The notes beneath the pieces were generated by a model. The model ran no database searches. It was not told the DNA's origin and saw nothing but the letters and a program-made list of their open reading frames with translations. Positions 1 to 7,657 of a stretch of 41,909 nt of DNA are shown here, in pieces. How positions within the stretch are numbered: the first letter of the stretch is position 1; each line of letters opens with the position of its first letter. The position numbers were made by a program, and so were the translations under genes. Origin of the DNA: Chloroflexota bacterium (lineage in GTDB: Bacteria > Chloroflexota > Limnocylindria > Limnocylindrales > CSP1-4); the NCBI GenBank assembly GCA_021802825.1, contig JAJZRG010000026.1, positions 1 to 41,909 of the forward strand, given 5' to 3'.

Positions 1-44
1 AGGACGACGACGACGAGCTGCTCGACGAGGCCGTCGCAGCCTGA
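1..44 (+). CDS. C-terminal end of an unidentified protein (partial)
   Basis: Reading frame 3 is open from the window edge to a TGA at 42-44. It encodes a short acidic tail (four Asp, then ELLDEAVAA). The start lies outside the window. Such tails occur in many unrelated proteins, so the function cannot be read from this piece. It is convergent with the rsmI operon on the other strand. Confidence 0.5.
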   Translation, partial: DDDDELLDEAVAA

Positions 45-115
45 CGCTCGCATTCGCCACGGCGGCGGTGCGGTCCTCCCCCCTCCGCGCCGCCGCCGGT
101 TCCTGCCGAGACCAA

Positions 116-140
116 GGCGCCGCCCCGAAAGGACGGCGCC
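116..140 (+). terminator. Possible terminator hairpin of the gene ending at 44
   Basis: A perfect 7-bp stem (GGCGCCG with CGGCGCC) encloses an 11-base loop, 72 bases after the stop codon. There is no T-run afterwards, so the call rests only on the stem and the position. Confidence 0.3.
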
Positions 141-410
141 CTGTGGCGTGCGTGGGGACCGAAGTCGGCGCCGCTACGGCAGTGTGAACGTCGTGGTGAA
201 CGTGGCCTGGTGGGGACGCTGTCGCTCACGTCAGAGCGGACGTTCTGCACGGTGACCGGGTAGGTGCTGCGCGACAGGGGCGCCGACGGCGCGGCGGGAG
301 CCGAACCGCGCCGCCGTCGGCTCGTTCGTCCGTGAGTCACGCCAGACTCGGCACGCGGGCCGGCGAGCGTGGCCGACCGGCGAACCCCGCCCCCTGAGCA
401 GTGGCCCTCG

Positions 411-426
411 CTTGGCGGGCGCCAAG
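411..426 (-). terminator. Possible terminator hairpin of the nadE-rsmI operon
   Basis: CTTGGC and GCCAAG pair around a GGGC loop, about 44 bases downstream of the rsmI stop. No U-tract follows on the minus strand. A second perfect 10-bp stem at 282-321 lies further downstream and could act in addition. Confidence 0.3.
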
Positions 427-469
427 GTGAGTCCTGCACGACTCGCGCGGCCGGAGCCGAGCGCAACGT

Positions 470-1342
470 TCAGCGGGAGCCGGACCCGTACAGCACCCGG
501 CGCGGCAGGCCGGTGGCCGTCGCGACCCGCCTGGCGGCGTCTCCGCGCGCCACGCCGTCGGCCACGAGCCGTTCCACCTCGGCGCGGGCTGCGTCGAGGG
601 CCGAAGCCGGGTCAGCGGCGCTCCTGGCGGCGCTCCCCCGCCCCCAGCCCACCACGATGACGAATTCGCCGCGGGCGGGAATCGTCCCGTCGGCCACCTG
701 CGACGCCAGCGCGCCGAGCGTGCCCCGCGCGACCTGCTCGTGCAGCTTCGTAAGCTCGCGGCAGACGGCGCCCCGGCGGTCCTCGCCGCACACGGCCGCG
801 AGGTCGCGGAGGGTGGCGGCCATTCGGCCGGGCGCTTCGAAGACGACGCTCCCCCGCTCGTCGGCGGCGATCGCGGCGAGGCGCTCCTTGCGCTCGCGAC
901 CGGACCGGGGCAAGAACCCCTCGAACGTCCAGCGCGGCCCGGCGACGCCCGACGCCGCGACGGCAGCGAGAACGGACGAGGTTCCCGGGACGGCGACCAC
1001 CGTCCCGCCTGCCGCCGCCCACGCGGCGACCAGCCCCTCGCCGGGGTCGGACACGATGGGCGTGCCCGCATCGGTGACGAGGGCGAGGTCCGCGCCGCCC
1101 GCGAGGTGCTCCAGCAGCTCGCGTCCGCGCGCCGGGCCGCTCTGCGCGTGGAAGGACACGGTCCGGGTGGGGATCTCGTAGCGGTCGAGGAGCCGGCGCG
1201 TGATCCGCGTGTCCTCGGCGGCGATCAGCGGGACAGCCCGCAGGACGTCGAGCGCCCGGAACGTGACATCGCCGAGGTTCCCGATGGGCGTCGCGACCAC
1301 GTACAGCGTGCCGCCCGGCGTGGGATCGGGGCGCGCGCCCAC
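470..1342 (-). CDS. rsmI: 16S rRNA (cytidine(1402)-2'-O)-methyltransferase RsmI
   Basis: The 290-residue protein starts at a GTG (1340-1342), one base after the NAD synthetase stop, which points to translational coupling. Near the N-terminus are the family signature VATPIGNLGDVT and the block AAEDTRITRRLLDRYEI. Later come SDPGEGLV and the proline- and glycine-rich VPGTSSVLAA segment of the tetrapyrrole-methylase fold. RsmI uses S-adenosylmethionine to 2'-O-methylate C1402 in the decoding centre of 16S rRNA. Length matches the family (about 280-290). It is the last gene of a minus-strand group that begins at 3139. The C-terminus (VLYGSGSR) looks complete. Confidence 0.95.
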   Translation of the reverse strand: MGARPDPTPGGTLYVVATPIGNLGDVTFRALDVLRAVPLIAAEDTRITRRLLDRYEIPTRTVSFHAQSGPARGRELLEHLAGGADLALVTDAGTPIVSDPGEGLVAAWAAAGGTVVAVPGTSSVLAAVAASGVAGPRWTFEGFLPRSGRERKERLAAIAADERGSVVFEAPGRMAATLRDLAAVCGEDRRGAVCRELTKLHEQVARGTLGALASQVADGTIPARGEFVIVVGWGRGSAARSAADPASALDAARAEVERLVADGVARGDAARRVATATGLPRRVLYGSGSR

Positions 1343-1343
1343 C

Positions 1344-2258
1344 TCAGGGTCGCGCCGAGCCGGGCCGCCGTCGCGGGTACAGGTAGTCCACGCCCGCCGT
1401 CCGGGGCCCGAGCTTCGCGATCGGCGGCACCTGGCGCTTGAACTCGGAGCCCGCGATCATCCTGTCCACCCGCTCGACCAGCCCCGCCTCGAACCCCATC
1501 GCGACCATCTCGTCCACGCTCCGCCGACGGTCCACCCGCCAGAACAGGACCCGGTCGAGCACGGGGTAGGTGAACCCGGCCTCGGTCTCGTCGGTCTGGC
1601 CCGGCCACAGGTCCGCGGACGGCGCCTTGCGGATCACCGTCTCGGGTACCCCCACGGCAGCCGCCAGCTGCCGCACCTGGCTCTTGTAGAGGTCGCCGAT
1701 CGGGTTGAACGCGCAGGCGGCGTCGCCGAACAGCGTGGTGTAGCCGATCAGCGACTCGGTCTTGTTGCCCGTGCCGACCACCAGCGCGCGCCACGTGACC
1801 GAGCGGTCGTACAGGGTCGCCATCCGCATTCGGGCCATGAAGTTGCCGCGCCGCAGCGGGGATGCGTCGAGCGCGTCGGGGCCGCCCTCGCCTGGGACGC
1901 CGTCCACCCCGAAGTAGCCGTCCACCATCGCCGTGATCTCGACCAGCTCCGACGCGCAGCCCAGCGCGGCCACGACCGCCTCGGCGTCGGCCTGGGATGC
2001 CGGCGAGGACGTCCGGTACGGCATCATCACGCACAGCAGCCGCTCGGGCCCGATCGCCTCCGCGACGAGGAACGCCACGAGCGCAGAGTCGATCCCGCCC
2101 GAGAGCCCGAGCACCGCGCGCTCGAAGCCCGCCTGGCGCAGCTGGCCGCGGATGAAGTCGGCGATGACGCGGCGAGCCACCCCGGTGTCGATCGCGAGTT
2201 CGTGCGGCAGCTCGAACATCGGTTCCTCCGGCGGCGTGCCGGCCCCCGCGACGCTCAT
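1344..2258 (-). CDS. nadE: NAD+ synthetase, ATP-pyrophosphatase subunit (separate from its glutaminase)
   Basis: This 304-residue protein converts deamido-NAD, ATP and ammonia to NAD+. It carries the N-type PP-loop GLSGGIDSALVA, then the GNKTES motif and the FNPIGDLYKSQVR segment that follow in NadE proteins. The start ATG at 2256-2258 overlaps the TGA of the upstream glutaminase gene by four bases, so the two are translationally coupled. In most bacteria with glutamine-dependent NadE these two domains form one chain of roughly 550-680 residues. Here they are two genes. A longer upstream frame runs inside the glutaminase gene and is a shadow. Confidence 0.93.
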   Translation of the reverse strand: MSVAGAGTPPEEPMFELPHELAIDTGVARRVIADFIRGQLRQAGFERAVLGLSGGIDSALVAFLVAEAIGPERLLCVMMPYRTSSPASQADAEAVVAALGCASELVEITAMVDGYFGVDGVPGEGGPDALDASPLRRGNFMARMRMATLYDRSVTWRALVVGTGNKTESLIGYTTLFGDAACAFNPIGDLYKSQVRQLAAAVGVPETVIRKAPSADLWPGQTDETEAGFTYPVLDRVLFWRVDRRRSVDEMVAMGFEAGLVERVDRMIAGSEFKRQVPPIAKLGPRTAGVDYLYPRRRPGSARP

Positions 2259-3139
2259 TGCCCGGCGTCCTCGGCGAGGCCGGCGCGCCCGGCAACGATG
2301 CGGTCCCACTCGCGCGCCACCAGCTCCGGCCGCTCGTCGCGCAGCAGCGGCAGCGTGATCCGCTCCCGGCGGACGTCGCCCAGCTCGATGTCGGCCGTGA
2401 ACAGGCCCTCCTCGAACATCGGCGCGCCGAACACCGTGGCGCCCGTGGGGCCGATCACCTCGGACCCGCCCCAGAACGAGAGCGACTCGTCCACGCCCAC
2501 GCGATTGCAGAACACCACGAATGACGTCGTCAGCTGGGCGTAGGTCCGCATGAGCGTGCGCCAGGAGGCCGCGGTCCCCAACCCCACATCGTGGGTGCTG
2601 GCAAGGTCGCGCCCGGGCGAGGAGCTCACGTTGATCAGCAGGTGGGCGCCGTCCATCGCGAGCAGGTGCGGCGTGGACACGTGCCAGAAGTCCTCGCACA
2701 CGGCGAGCCCGACCCCCACGCCCAGCCGCGATGGCGTCGCCCGCACCACATCGCCGGCCGCGAAGAACCGCCGCTCGTCGAACAGGCCGTAGGTGGGGAG
2801 GAACACCTTGCGGTGGACGTGGCGGATGAGCCCGTCCTCGAGCAGGGCAGCGGCGATGAACAGCCGGTGGTCCGCCGACTCCTCCACGAACGACACGACG
2901 GCCGACATGCCGCGCGCCGCCTCCGCCAGCCCCGCCAGCCGCGGGTCGTCGAGTCGCACCGCAACGTCCGCTGCGAGGTCCTGGAGCTGGTACCCGGTGA
3001 GCCCGAGCTCGGGGAAGATCACGAGGCCGGCCCCCTGACCACGCGCCTCGGCGATCAGCTCGTGGTGGCGCGTGAGGTTCGCCTCGAGGTCACCGAGGCG
3101 GGGCGCGATCTGCGCAAGGGCGATTCGGAGGGGCTGCAT
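2255..3139 (-). CDS. Nitrilase-family glutaminase subunit for NAD synthetase
   Basis: This is a 294-residue carbon-nitrogen hydrolase. The Glu-Lys-Cys triad is visible: E44 in IFPELGLTGY, K111 in HRKVFLPTYG and C148 in LAVCEDFWH. The ELGLTGYQLQDL and KVFLPTYGLFDERR blocks are typical of the glutaminase domain of glutamine-dependent NAD synthetases. The four-base overlap with the synthetase gene supports the assignment. Its inferred job is to hydrolyse glutamine and pass ammonia to the synthetase partner. A stand-alone amidase acting on another substrate is a less likely alternative. The start ATG at 3137-3139 is the first in the frame with family resemblance. Confidence 0.88.
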   Translation of the reverse strand: MQPLRIALAQIAPRLGDLEANLTRHHELIAEARGQGAGLVIFPELGLTGYQLQDLAADVAVRLDDPRLAGLAEAARGMSAVVSFVEESADHRLFIAAALLEDGLIRHVHRKVFLPTYGLFDERRFFAAGDVVRATPSRLGVGVGLAVCEDFWHVSTPHLLAMDGAHLLINVSSSPGRDLASTHDVGLGTAASWRTLMRTYAQLTTSFVVFCNRVGVDESLSFWGGSEVIGPTGATVFGAPMFEEGLFTADIELGDVRRERITLPLLRDERPELVAREWDRIVAGRAGLAEDAGQ

Positions 3140-3208
3140 GCCCCCGAGTCTATTGCCCGCGGGCGGACGGCGCGGCCCCGCCGATGCGATGGGATCGTGT
3201 CACGACGT

Positions 3209-3295
3209 GGCGACGGCGACGCGAGGACGCAACCAGCCCACGCGGTGGGCCGGCGACGGCGATGTGAGGACGCGACACGCAACCAGGGCACGCGA
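3209..3295. repeat. Two imperfect direct repeats in the divergent intergenic region
   Basis: Two copies share GGCGACGGCGA, then GAGGACG, then CAACCAG and CACGCG, beginning near 3209 and 3252. The second copy has a small insertion. They lie between the divergently transcribed glutaminase gene (start 3139) and the binding-protein gene (start 3420). No clear promoter was found in the 280-base gap. The role is unknown. Confidence 0.4.
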
Positions 3296-3419
3296 GGACC
3301 CGGCTGACCCCGGCGGTGGCCGCCCGCCGACCGGGACGGAGGCCGATGCTAGGCTGTCCGGGGGTCGTCGGCTGAACCAGGCCGTCGAGATCGATCCGCG
3401 CCACGAGCCGTCACCAAGC

Positions 3420-5273
3420 ATGACCAACCGCCGCCGTCCCCTCGCCGCCCTTGCGCTCCTGCTCGCCACGGTGAGCGCCTGCGGACCGGCGCCGGCCGAG
3501 ACGCCGGTCACCCCGCTGACGGGCTCCGGCCCCAAGCCCACGCCGACGGCCGCCCCGGGCGACGTCCCGTTCGCACCGTTGGTGTGGCCCGTGAGCGGCT
3601 CGGCGTGCGGGTCGACCATGCAGAGAGGCGGCACCACGCGCCTCGGCCGGGTCCAGGCGGTTGACGCGCGGACGGTCGTCTTCACGCTGTGCGTCCCAGA
3701 CGGGGCGTTCCTCGCCCGCCTCGCGCACCCCTCGATGGGCATCGTGGATGCGGCCGACCTGGCGCGTATCGCGGCGAACCCGTCCGCGCTCCGCGATGTC
3801 TCGGGGCATGGCGACTATCGGCCGGTGCAGTGGGGCAGCGACAATGTCGAGCTCGCGCGCGTCGGCCCCGCCTCCTCGGACGCCGCCGCCGCCACGCTGA
3901 TCCTGCGCTGGGCATCGGACCCCGCGACGCGCGCGGCGGACCTGGTGAACTCGTCCGTGGATGGCATCGACGCGCCGACGCCGGAGTCGCTCGATTCGGC
4001 CGCCACAACGCCTGCCCTCACCGTCGTCCGCCGGCCGCTGCTCGCGACGACGCTGCTGGGCTTCGGGCGCGGGCCCTTCTCCGACGCGCGGGTCCGGCGC
4101 GCCATCGCGTTCGGGATCGACACCGGGTCGCTCGCCGAGGCCTTCCCGGCCGGTGCCGTCGCTGCGGATCACGTGCCCCCCTGCGAGATCGCGGCGGGCT
4201 GCGCCGGGACCGCGTTCCGGGCGTTCAACGCGCCGGCATCCGTCGCCGACCTCCAGGGACTGAAGTTCAACCTCGATGCGACCTACCCGCTCGTCATCCC
4301 CGACGCGCCGATCCCGGGCCTCCCGGACCCGGCCGGCGTCGCTTCGGCCCTCCACGATCAGCTGGCGGCAAACCTCGGCCTCACCGTCGCGGTCCAGCCG
4401 ATGTCGGCAGACGCGTTCCGGGCGTCGGTCGATGACGGGAGCCTCACCGGGCTCTTCCTCGACGGCATCGTCGCCAGCGTGGCGGACCCGTCAGCGTTCT
4501 ACGGCCCGCTGTTCCTCGACCACCCGCAGAGCCTCGCAGCGCGACGGGCCGGCAGGGCCATCCACGACTTGCTCGTGGCTGCGGGCGACCCGGCCGCCGC
4601 GGCGCGATCGAGCGCCTACGCCGCGGCAGCGACCAGGCTGCGCGACAGCGTGCCGCTGGCGCCGCTCGTCCACCCCGGCGCCCAGACGGTGTTCCGGTCC
4701 GACGTCAAGAACTTGGGCACGTCGCCGCTGGGCGAGGACCCGCTCGGCACGATGATCGCCGGCGACCGCGGGCAGGTCGTGTTCGAGCAGGCCAACGCGC
4801 CTGCTGGCGGGTGGTGCGGCGCTCAGCCGTCTCCCGACGCCTACCGCCTGTGCGGCCTGGTCACGGACGGGCTGTACGGCTACCCGCCCGTCTCCCCCGA
4901 CCCGACGCCCCGCCTTGCCTCCGCCTGCACGCCCAACGCGAACGCCACCGTCTGGATGTGCCGGCTGCGTCAGGAGCGGACGAGCAGCGGCCTGCTCCTC
5001 GACGCGGCGGACGTGGTCGCGACGATTCGCGCCATGGCGGACCCTGCCGACCCGGTCCACCGGGCGCTGGGGGACGCCGCGTTCACGAGTTGGACGGACC
5101 TGTTCAGCCTGACCGCAGGCTCGGCACTGCAGCCCGCTGCCACCCCGACGCCCGCCCCGAGCGGGTCGCCGTCGGGTTCGGCTCCGAGCGCCACGCCCTC
5201 GGGAGGCGGCAGCCTGCCGGCGAGCTCGGCGCCGGCGCCGAGCGCCTCAGCGGCCGCCAGCCCAGCGCACTAG
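3420..5273 (+). CDS. Family-5 (peptide-type) solute-binding lipoprotein with permuted domain order
   Basis: This is a 617-residue lipoprotein. The signal sequence RRRPLAALALLLATVSAC has its lipobox cysteine at residue 21, which fixes the ATG at 3420; the longer open frame upstream is non-coding. Blocks of the SBP_bac_5 fold are recognisable but in unusual order. Residues about 75-130 match the middle of the fold (QAVDARTVVFTL, then GHGDYRPVQW), and RVRRAIAFGIDT follows near 225. Residues about 450-565 match what is normally the beginning of the mature protein: a GLVTDGLYGY block, ATVWMCRLRQ, and DAADVVATIRAMADP. The last 50 residues are a Pro/Ser/Thr/Ala-rich tail. It probably binds peptides or similar solutes. 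It lies convergent to a complete Dpp-type operon and could serve it. Confidence 0.85.
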   Translation: MTNRRRPLAALALLLATVSACGPAPAETPVTPLTGSGPKPTPTAAPGDVPFAPLVWPVSGSACGSTMQRGGTTRLGRVQAVDARTVVFTLCVPDGAFLARLAHPSMGIVDAADLARIAANPSALRDVSGHGDYRPVQWGSDNVELARVGPASSDAAAATLILRWASDPATRAADLVNSSVDGIDAPTPESLDSAATTPALTVVRRPLLATTLLGFGRGPFSDARVRRAIAFGIDTGSLAEAFPAGAVAADHVPPCEIAAGCAGTAFRAFNAPASVADLQGLKFNLDATYPLVIPDAPIPGLPDPAGVASALHDQLAANLGLTVAVQPMSADAFRASVDDGSLTGLFLDGIVASVADPSAFYGPLFLDHPQSLAARRAGRAIHDLLVAAGDPAAAARSSAYAAAATRLRDSVPLAPLVHPGAQTVFRSDVKNLGTSPLGEDPLGTMIAGDRGQVVFEQANAPAGGWCGAQPSPDAYRLCGLVTDGLYGYPPVSPDPTPRLASACTPNANATVWMCRLRQERTSSGLLLDAADVVATIRAMADPADPVHRALGDAAFTSWTDLFSLTAGSALQPAATPTPAPSGSPSGSAPSATPSGGGSLPASSAPAPSASAAASPAH

Positions 5274-5424
5274 CGAAGGCCAGCCGCGTTCGGCGGGCCG
5301 CATGGGACGACGACTGCCGCTTTGTGCTTTGGGGGTCGTGGAGCGCAGTGGCCCGGTCCCCAGGCGGCAGAGCCCGGGGCGCCAGGTCGGAATGGGCCCG
5401 CGCAACTTGCGGCCGCCAGGTCCG

Positions 5425-5464
5425 GCTTGGGGCCGCGCCGCTCAGCTTGGGGCCGCGCCGCTCA
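5425..5464. repeat. Perfect 20-bp tandem duplication between convergent genes
   Basis: The 20-base unit starting GCTTGGGGCCGCG occurs twice head to tail (5425-5444 and 5445-5464). On the minus strand each unit begins TGAGCGGCGCG. The same sequence spans the stop codon of the downstream ATPase gene at 5476-5486, making three copies of that 11-mer. This looks like slippage or duplication of the 3' end of the ATPase gene. Confidence 0.8.
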
Positions 5465-5483
5465 GGCCGAGGCGACGCGCCGC

Positions 5484-6575
5484 TCAGGCCGGTACGACGC
5501 GATCCGGCCCAGCCGGCGGCACCGGCACTCCCTCCACCGGCGCCAGCTCGTGCGCCTGGTGCTCGGTCACCACGCTCTTGGGCACGGTCGCGATCGGGAA
5601 GTGACATGCCACCTTGTGGCCCGGCGCCACCTCCACCAGGGGCGGGATCTCCACCGCGCACCGCTCCTGCGCCTGGAAGCAGCGCGTCCGGAAGACGCAC
5701 CCGCTCGGCGGGTTGATGGGGCTGGGCAGGTCCCCCTCGAGCAGGATCCGGTTCCGCTCGCGCTGGCGCGCCGGATCCGGGATGGGCACGGCCGACAGGA
5801 GCGAGTGGGTGTACGGGTGGAGCGGCTGCGAGTAGAGGACCTTGCGCGAGGCGGTCTCCATCATGTGTCCGAGGTACATGACCGCCACTCGATGCGAGAT
5901 CTGGCGGACCACCGCGAGGTCGTGCGCCACGAACAGATACGAGATGCCGAACTCGTGCTGGAGGTCTCGGAGCAGGTTCAGGATCTGCGCCTGGATCGAC
6001 ACGTCCAGAGCCGACACCGGCTCGTCGCACACGATGAGCTTGGGGCGAAGCGCGACGGCCCGGGCAATCCCGATGCGCTGGCGCTGGCCGCCGGAGAACT
6101 CATTCGGGTAGCGGTTGTAGTGCTCCGGGTTGAGGCCCACGCGCTCCATGAGGGTCTGGACTGCGCGCTTCACGCCGCCTTCCGGCTCGATCTTCTGGAT
6201 CTTGAACGGCGCGCTGATGATCCCGCCCACGGTGTGGCGCGGGTTCAGGGCGTTGTAGGGGTCCTGGAAGATCATCGCTGCCTTGCGCCGCACGGGCGCG
6301 AGGTCACGCTGGGAGAGCCTGGTGATCTCCTGGCCCTCGATCTTCACGGACCCCGATGTGGGTCGCACGAGCATCAGCACTGAGCGGGCCACGGTGGTCT
6401 TGCCCGAGCCGCTCTCCCCCACCAGGCCCAGCGTCTCGCCGGGCCCGACCGCGAGGTCGACGCCGTCCACGGCCTTCACCTGGCCGATCGTGCGCGGGAG
6501 CACACCTCGCGACCTGACCGGGAAGTAGGTGCGCAGGTTGGAGACCTCGAGGACCTCCTTGCCGGCATCGGTCAT
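5484..6575 (-). CDS. dppF: Oligopeptide/dipeptide ABC transporter ATP-binding protein (OppF/DppF type)
   Basis: The 363-residue ATPase energises import through the two permeases encoded upstream. It shows Walker A GESGSGKTT, signature FSGGQRQRIGIARA and Walker B LIVCDEPVSALD, followed by a switch histidine in VAHD. The C-terminal oligopeptide-transporter extension contains a cysteine cluster (GCVFRTRCFQAQERC) typical of OppD/OppF proteins. The ATG at 6573-6575 overlaps the TGA of the preceding ATPase gene by four bases. It is the last gene of the transporter operon. Substrate specificity cannot be read from the sequence; peptide or nickel-peptide are possibilities within the family. Confidence 0.93.
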   Translation of the reverse strand: MTDAGKEVLEVSNLRTYFPVRSRGVLPRTIGQVKAVDGVDLAVGPGETLGLVGESGSGKTTVARSVLMLVRPTSGSVKIEGQEITRLSQRDLAPVRRKAAMIFQDPYNALNPRHTVGGIISAPFKIQKIEPEGGVKRAVQTLMERVGLNPEHYNRYPNEFSGGQRQRIGIARAVALRPKLIVCDEPVSALDVSIQAQILNLLRDLQHEFGISYLFVAHDLAVVRQISHRVAVMYLGHMMETASRKVLYSQPLHPYTHSLLSAVPIPDPARQRERNRILLEGDLPSPINPPSGCVFRTRCFQAQERCAVEIPPLVEVAPGHKVACHFPIATVPKSVVTEHQAHELAPVEGVPVPPAGPDRVVPA

Positions 6576-7657
6576 GACCGGCCTCCAGAGAGCACGCTCA
6601 GCACGGACGCGGAGATCTCGCGCCGGACCTCGGGTTCGAGGTGGCAGCGGACCATGTGGTCAGGCACCGTGGCAAGGAGTTCGGGGCGGGTGGTCTTGCA
6701 CAGATCGTCGGGCACCCGTTCCCAGTACGCGCAGCGCGGCTGGAACACGCAGCCCTTGGGCAGGTTGATGGGCGACGGCGGGTTGCCCGGGATCGGGTCC
6801 AGCCGGTCCATCTCCTTGTCCATCCGGGGGATCGAGGACAGCAGCCCGAGCGTGTAGGGCATCTCCGGCTTCAGGTAGAGCGCGGCCGTGGTCGCACGCT
6901 CCACCACCCGCCCGCCGTACATCACCGCGACCTCGTCGGCGACATCGGCGACAACGCCAAGGTCATGCGTGATCAGGATGACCGTAATCTTGAATTCATC
7001 CTGGATGCTGGCGATCAGCTCCATGATCTGCGCCTGGACCGTCACGTCGAGCGCGGTCGTCGGCTCGTCGGCGATGAGCAGCCTGGGCGAGTTGATGAGC
7101 GCCATGGCGATCATGACGCGCTGGCGCATGCCGCCTGAGAGCTGGTGCGGAAAGTCGTCCACGCGCCGCTCCACGGCCGGGATCCCCACCCGGCGGAGCA
7201 TGTCGATCGTCTCCTTGCGCGCCTGCTTCTTGCTGACGCTCCGATGGACCCGGATCGCCTCGATGATCTGGTCCCCGATCCGGTAGAACGGGTGGAGGCT
7301 CGACATCGGATCCTGGAAGATCATCGCGATCTGGGAGCCGCGAATGGCCTGGAGGTCGGGCATCGGCAGGCCCATCAACTCCTGCCCGTCAAGCCAGACC
7401 TGCCCGGACATGCGGGCGGTCCGCCGGTCGATGAGGCCCATGATCGCCTGGGCGGTCACGCTCTTTCCCGATCCGGACTCGCCCACGATCGCGAGGGTCT
7501 TGCCCTGCTCGATGGTCAGCGACACGCCGTCCACGGCCTGGACGAGGCCATCTTCGGTCGGGAACTTGACGGACAGGTTCTCGACCGACAGGAACGGGCG
7601 CTCGGGCACTTCCGTCGCGCCGCTGGAAACCCCCTTGGCTGCGTGCACAGTGCTCAT
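6572..7657 (-). CDS. dppD: Oligopeptide/dipeptide ABC transporter ATP-binding protein (OppD/DppD type)
   Basis: The 361-residue ATPase is the partner of the one encoded at 5484-6575. Walker A (GESGSGKSVTAQAIMGL), the Q-loop in IFQDPMSSLHP, signature LSGGMRQRVMIAMAL and Walker B LLIADEPTTALD are intact. The C-terminal cysteine-containing extension (GCVFQPRCAYW) is present. The ATG at 7655-7657 overlaps the stop of the permease gene by four bases. The two ATPases together form the nucleotide-binding heterodimer of an Opp/Dpp-type importer. Confidence 0.94.
   Translation of the reverse strand: MSTVHAAKGVSSGATEVPERPFLSVENLSVKFPTEDGLVQAVDGVSLTIEQGKTLAIVGESGSGKSVTAQAIMGLIDRRTARMSGQVWLDGQELMGLPMPDLQAIRGSQIAMIFQDPMSSLHPFYRIGDQIIEAIRVHRSVSKKQARKETIDMLRRVGIPAVERRVDDFPHQLSGGMRQRVMIAMALINSPRLLIADEPTTALDVTVQAQIMELIASIQDEFKITVILITHDLGVVADVADEVAVMYGGRVVERATTAALYLKPEMPYTLGLLSSIPRMDKEMDRLDPIPGNPPSPINLPKGCVFQPRCAYWERVPDDLCKTTRPELLATVPDHMVRCHLEPEVRREISASVLSVLSGGRS

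Larger units (their letters stand above)
45..469. other. Convergent intergenic region without a convincing gene
   Basis: This stretch separates the end of the plus-strand gene (44) from the end of rsmI (470). Open frames here are short, arginine-rich and lack family resemblance. It contains three GC-rich hairpins: 116-140, 282-291 pairing with 312-321 (perfect 10-bp stem), and 411-426. That fits a shared transcription-termination zone between convergent genes, although none has a clear U-tract. Confidence 0.5.

Noticed and set aside
3072..3419. Upstream in-frame extension of the permuted binding protein (116 more codons).
   Set aside because: The clear signal peptide and lipobox begin at 3420; the extension is arginine-rich without family resemblance and overlaps the divergent glutaminase gene.
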